From Ophiobolus disseminans (taxonomy: Eukaryota; Ascomycota; Dothideomycetes; Pleosporales; Phaeosphaeriaceae), in NCBI GenBank assembly GCA_010093685.1, contig MU006239.1, positions 294,031-358,030 on the forward strand: a stretch of 64,000 bases of DNA, read 5' to 3'. Numbering within the stretch: the stretch's first letter is position 1; every line of letters begins with the position of its first letter. Made by a program: the position numbers and the translations under genes. Positions 61,019 through 64,000 of this stretch are shown in pieces. The notes under the pieces were generated by a model. It ran no database searches. It had not been told where the DNA came from and was given only the letters and a program-made list of their open reading frames with translations.

Positions 61019-61597
61019 AATATCACCTGCTGTATTTGTTTATTTAGTGAAGGCTTAGCAGCCGTGCTATATTTGATTGTTTGATTAGTGTTTTAAGGCT
61101 ATATATTTAATTAATTTGCAAATATTTAGTGTAATATAAAAGTCTTAGCGCTTACTTTTAGTATTGTAAGCAACTACTAAATGCCTTATACGTTGCTCTA
61201 ATTGTCTTCTCCCTAGTCTTCTATACTGTATTTGCAAGCGAGCTCGTTATTACAGTCGCGTGTCAAAAGTTTTGGTTGCTAAGCTTAGGCTAGCAACTCA
61301 CTAAATTAAGCGCGCACTACCTCTCTATAGTAAAATCGCCTACAACGAGGTATAGTATTAGCTTCTTTAGGTAAATACTCTAGTTATGTAATCAATACTT
61401 TGTTTGCTAGCCTTGCGCGCGTTAGCAGGCTTGTATTCGGCGCAGCATACTCAAGATAAGAGCCCTAATCAATCTGCTAGTTATAGCGCGCTAGCACTCT
61501 TGCAACGCGCTGCAAAAGCTATCCTACTCTTCCTAGCCCCTTACATAGTTGTTATACTAGGGATAAAATTTGTTTATGCGCTTCTTAAGATGCCACC
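61019..61597. other. AT-rich spacer between LTRs
   Basis: TA-rich sequence with a short plus-strand frame (61404-61610). A hydrophobic run LLFLAPYIVVILGIKFVYALL is present but no family is recognised. It is probably old repeat DNA. Confidence 0.35.
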
Positions 61598-61779
61598 TGT
61601 AAGGGGCTAGGCTAAAGACAGCAGGAAGGCTAGGTTGAACAGAGATGAATTCGATAGAGTCTATCTAGAGCTAGAGAGCAGGCTAACTTTATAGCAGACT
61701 ACTAGCTTCTAGAAGTTTCTACATACATTAGCATTTGTCCCCTGTTAGAAGAATATATCTTGTTCTAGCTAGTTCTAGG

Positions 61780-62170
61780 TAGGCTGGTAAATAGGTATAG
61801 GTTGGGTTGGAGTTGGGTTGCCTCACGTGATACCCCAGGTATACCCTAACCCTAACCTAGATTTTTCGCGCTAGTACTAGGTAGAGGTTGGGTTACGGTC
61901 GCACAGACCTTAGGTTAGGGTTAGGTCGCACAGACGTGATTTTGAGCTAATAGAATACGTTATCACGGCTGATTATCACATACCTAATTGGCTATATCCC
62001 TGTCTGGGTCTGACGTAATATAACCTAACCTCTACCCGCGCTAGAGCTACTACAACCCAACCACAACCACAGGTCCATGCGACCCTAACCTAACCTATAC
62101 CCAGAGGCTCGTGCGACCCTAACCTAACCTATACCCACTGCTAGGTACCCCGAACCTATTTACTAGCCTA
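61780..62170. mobile_element. 391-bp MITE with telomere-like core, hAT-like
   Basis: Ends TAGGCTGGTAAATAGG and the inverse, with 8-bp duplication GTTCTAGG (61772-61779 / 62171-62178), inserted in the LTR minisatellite; other LTR copies show the empty site. The core is made of degenerate TTAGGGTTAGG / CCTAACCTA motifs mixed with GGTCGCACAGAC. Confidence 0.85.
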
Positions 62171-62243
62171 GTTCTAGGACATTCTATAACGTTCTAGGAC
62201 ATTCTATAATGTTCTATAATGTTTTAATAAACCGAAGTGTATC

Positions 62244-62957
62244 TAGGCTGGTAAATAGGTTCGGGGTACCCACCGCTGGGTATAGGTTAGGTAGGGGTCG
62301 CACGGATGTTAGGTTAAGGCTGGGGTTGGGTCGCACGGGCTATGGGTAGAGGTTAGGTAGGTTTATTTTAGGCTGGGTATAGGTTGAGATAGGGTCGCAC
62401 GGACGATGGGCTAGGGTTGGGTTAGGGGTACCCAGCTGGGTTGTGTAACGAGGTTGCAAACACCTTATTCTATAAGCTTTGCCTCTACTTCGTCCCTGTA
62501 TTAGGTCCGCTTCAACCCCGCTTCGCATCCGGCCCGACTCCGGATCCTCTAGATCCTACGAGGAAGGGTGCATGTTCCATTATGTGTATTATCTTAAGAG
62601 CTCTACTGTCAGGATGCAGGTCTGCACCCGCTGCGCTATGCAGCCAAAAAGAAATGTATAATTAATGAACATTGATTATAGTATGCAGAACAGTATATAT
62701 CGTATAGGCCGCAGCTAACGCACAAGGCTTGCCTCACGTGCGCGCGTACGCCTTACATCTACGAATAAAAAGTAGACTAATACATAACCTAACTGTGACC
62801 TAGTCCGTGCGACCTAACTCTAACTACAGGTCAGTGCGACTACAACCCAACCTATACCCATACTAGCGCAAAAAATATAGGTTGGGGCTAGGTCATAGTT
62901 GGGTCATCACGTGACTGAACCTAACCCCAACCCAACCTGTACCCATTTACCAGCCTA
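62244..62957. mobile_element. 714-bp MITE of the same family carrying a mini-LTR
   Basis: TIRs as above, with 8-bp duplication AGTGTATC (62236-62243 / 62958-62965). The core again holds GGTTAGG/CCTAACC motifs and GGTCGCACGG. The mini-LTR at 62607-62757 is nested in it; without that insert it is about 558 bp. Confidence 0.85.
62607..62757 (+). mobile_element. 151-bp mini-LTR (TRIM/solo-LTR-like) copy 2
   Basis: Same family as 26663-26814; TG..CA ends, flanked by the 5-bp duplication TCTAC (62602-62606 / 62758-62762). Few differences separate the copies, mostly transitions. Confidence 0.8.
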
Positions 62958-63138
62958 AGTGTATCTACTAAGGACAGCAGAGGTCTAACCTCTTATATTA
63001 CCCCCCTTCTCTAGTTCTTATAGGTGTTGTGTATTAGGAACTGTCCTTTATTGCCTCTTCTAAATCCAGCTAGAAGCAACCTTAAGCGTTGATTGCGGTA
63101 TAGAGCAGTGAAGGTTTCTTACTTATCTAGAGCAGTAT

Positions 63139-63514
63139 TAGGCTGGTAAATTGGGTCCCCACATCGGGTAGCTAAAACCGCAATATCTCTACGAGTACCT
63201 GATCGAATCAGACGATCTATAGCCTGTTTTGTAGCCCTAAGACAGGTCTATATCCTTGCTATATAACATTATGTTATACATCCAATGCTGCAAAAGCTAT
63301 TCAAGTTCGGAGTTTTATGTAGAGACCTGATGTTTTAGATTTAGGTACCTGAATAGCTTTTGCAGTATTAGAAGTATTAAAAAACGATGTACAACAGGAT
63401 TATAGACCTACATTAGGGCTACAAACTAAACTATAGATCGTCTGATTCGGTTAGGTATTCGTAGAGATATTGCGGTTTTAGCTTCCCGATGTAGAGACCC
63501 AATTTACTAGCCTA
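63139..63514. mobile_element. 376-bp foldback MITE, hAT-like (copy 2)
   Basis: It has the same length and subfamily as 60071-60446, with long inverted arms. It is inserted in Gypsy internal sequence; uninterrupted copies (for example at 36867) show the empty site. The right flank is CAGTATTG; the left flank has only CAGTAT before the TIR, so about two bases of the duplication were lost. Confidence 0.8.
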
Positions 63515-64000
63515 CAGTATTGTCTTTAAGATTTTCTGCTAGTTCAAAAGTTGTTAGGGCGTATCTAGTCCATTTGACCTTAAAGAACAGTCTGTTCCTA
63601 TAGGTCACTTTAGCTATAATCTATTCTACTTCCGATTCTAGTTCTCTATTAACTAGGACAGGTGCTAGTTAAGTGTCGTTATTAGGCTAGCTAGAGAAGG
63701 GATCTAAGGAAGCTAGTCTTAAGCAATCTATATAGAAGATATTATAGATGCCTAGTAGTGTGTTAAGCCTGACTAAGTGTAGGCTAATAACCTTAGTGAC
63801 TGTGTATTTAGCATTCTTCTACTTAAGTTTCTTGTTTAGTCTTCCGTTTAACAGTTGCTTCCTATAGAAGAGCTAGACTTTGTCGTTTACTTGCAGTGTA
63901 GAAGGCTTATGCCTATGCTTATTTACCTAACGCTTCTACTCTTGTTATTCTTTAGCTATTGTAATTTGTGCTATGTTAAAAGCTTGCTTAAACTTTTTAA

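Larger units (their letters stand above)
61598..64000 (-). mobile_element. Third Gypsy copy, partial, runs off the window end
   Basis: An A-family LTR starts at 61598 (TGTAAGGGGC) and ends at about 62997 after two MITE insertions. Internal sequence homologous to 32149-33000 then continues to 64000 on the minus strand and contains a third MITE. Only the 3' part (chromodomain side) is in the window, and it is stop-ridden. Confidence 0.85.

Noticed and set aside
61780..62957. Chromosome end (telomere)
   Set aside because: The telomere-like motifs are degenerate, occur on both strands, and are bounded by MITE ends with 8-bp duplications, with Gypsy sequence continuing on both sides.

Overview
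The window looks like a gene-poor, transposon-rich stretch of a filamentous ascomycete (Pezizomycotina, probably Dothideomycetes). The evidence is short introns of 44-58 nt with GT..AG borders, fungal-specific families (UstYa/DUF3328, RTA1, a fungal STAND-type N-terminal domain with ankyrin repeats, Fot1/pogo transposase), and heavy C-to-T decay in repeats. That decay turns CAG/CAA codons into TAG/TAA and is strongest at CpA, which is the signature of repeat-induced point mutation (RIP). The species cannot be named from sequence alone.

Layout. 1-1360: tail of a Ty1/Copia element plus the 3' end of a zinc-knuckle transposase. 3118-5440: a divergent pair made of a three-exon UstYa-type oxidase and a short secreted precursor with two near-identical, KR-terminated peptide repeats; this resembles a dikaritin-type RiPP locus. 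6134-9786: a decayed hAT transposon carrying a MITE inside its transposase. 10059-12695: a truncated isoleucyl-tRNA synthetase fragment and a broken membrane-protein gene. 13100-16250: a degenerate 9-bp-period repeat field split by a TIR element. 18078-19228: a DOT1-like methyltransferase with N-terminal zinc fingers. 19229-23801: nothing convincing. 23802-48632: a nested transposon block. 49201-51328: a fungal STAND-N/ankyrin gene that is frameshifted late. 52388-53859: an RTA1-family membrane protein. 54210-56342: a nearly intact Fot1/pogo transposon. 56345-60070: nothing convincing. 60071-64000: MITEs, solo LTRs and the start of another Gypsy copy.

The nest at 25453-43407 can be resolved to the base. 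A 504-bp LTR (family B) was split first by a Copia element (25856-31776, TSD ACTTC) and again by a Gypsy element (31850-43369, TSD TTCTA). That Gypsy was itself split by a second copy of the same family (36441-42252, TSD TTAAA). The Copia also received a minus-strand solo B LTR and a 152-bp mini-LTR. Removing the insertions restores exactly 504 bp, the same length as the two uninterrupted B solo LTRs in the window. Downstream lies a decayed Helitron ending at 48632 with a 3' hairpin and CTGA|T.

The most interesting candidate system is the UstYa oxidase and KR-processed precursor pair at 3118-5440. In known dikaritin pathways UstYa-family oxidases crosslink Tyr-containing cores cut from such precursors by Kex2-type proteases. 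Here all four nucleotide differences between the two peptide repeats are synonymous, which suggests selection on the peptide. No tyrosinase, peptidase or second UstYa gene is visible, so the pathway is either minimal, dispersed or incomplete.
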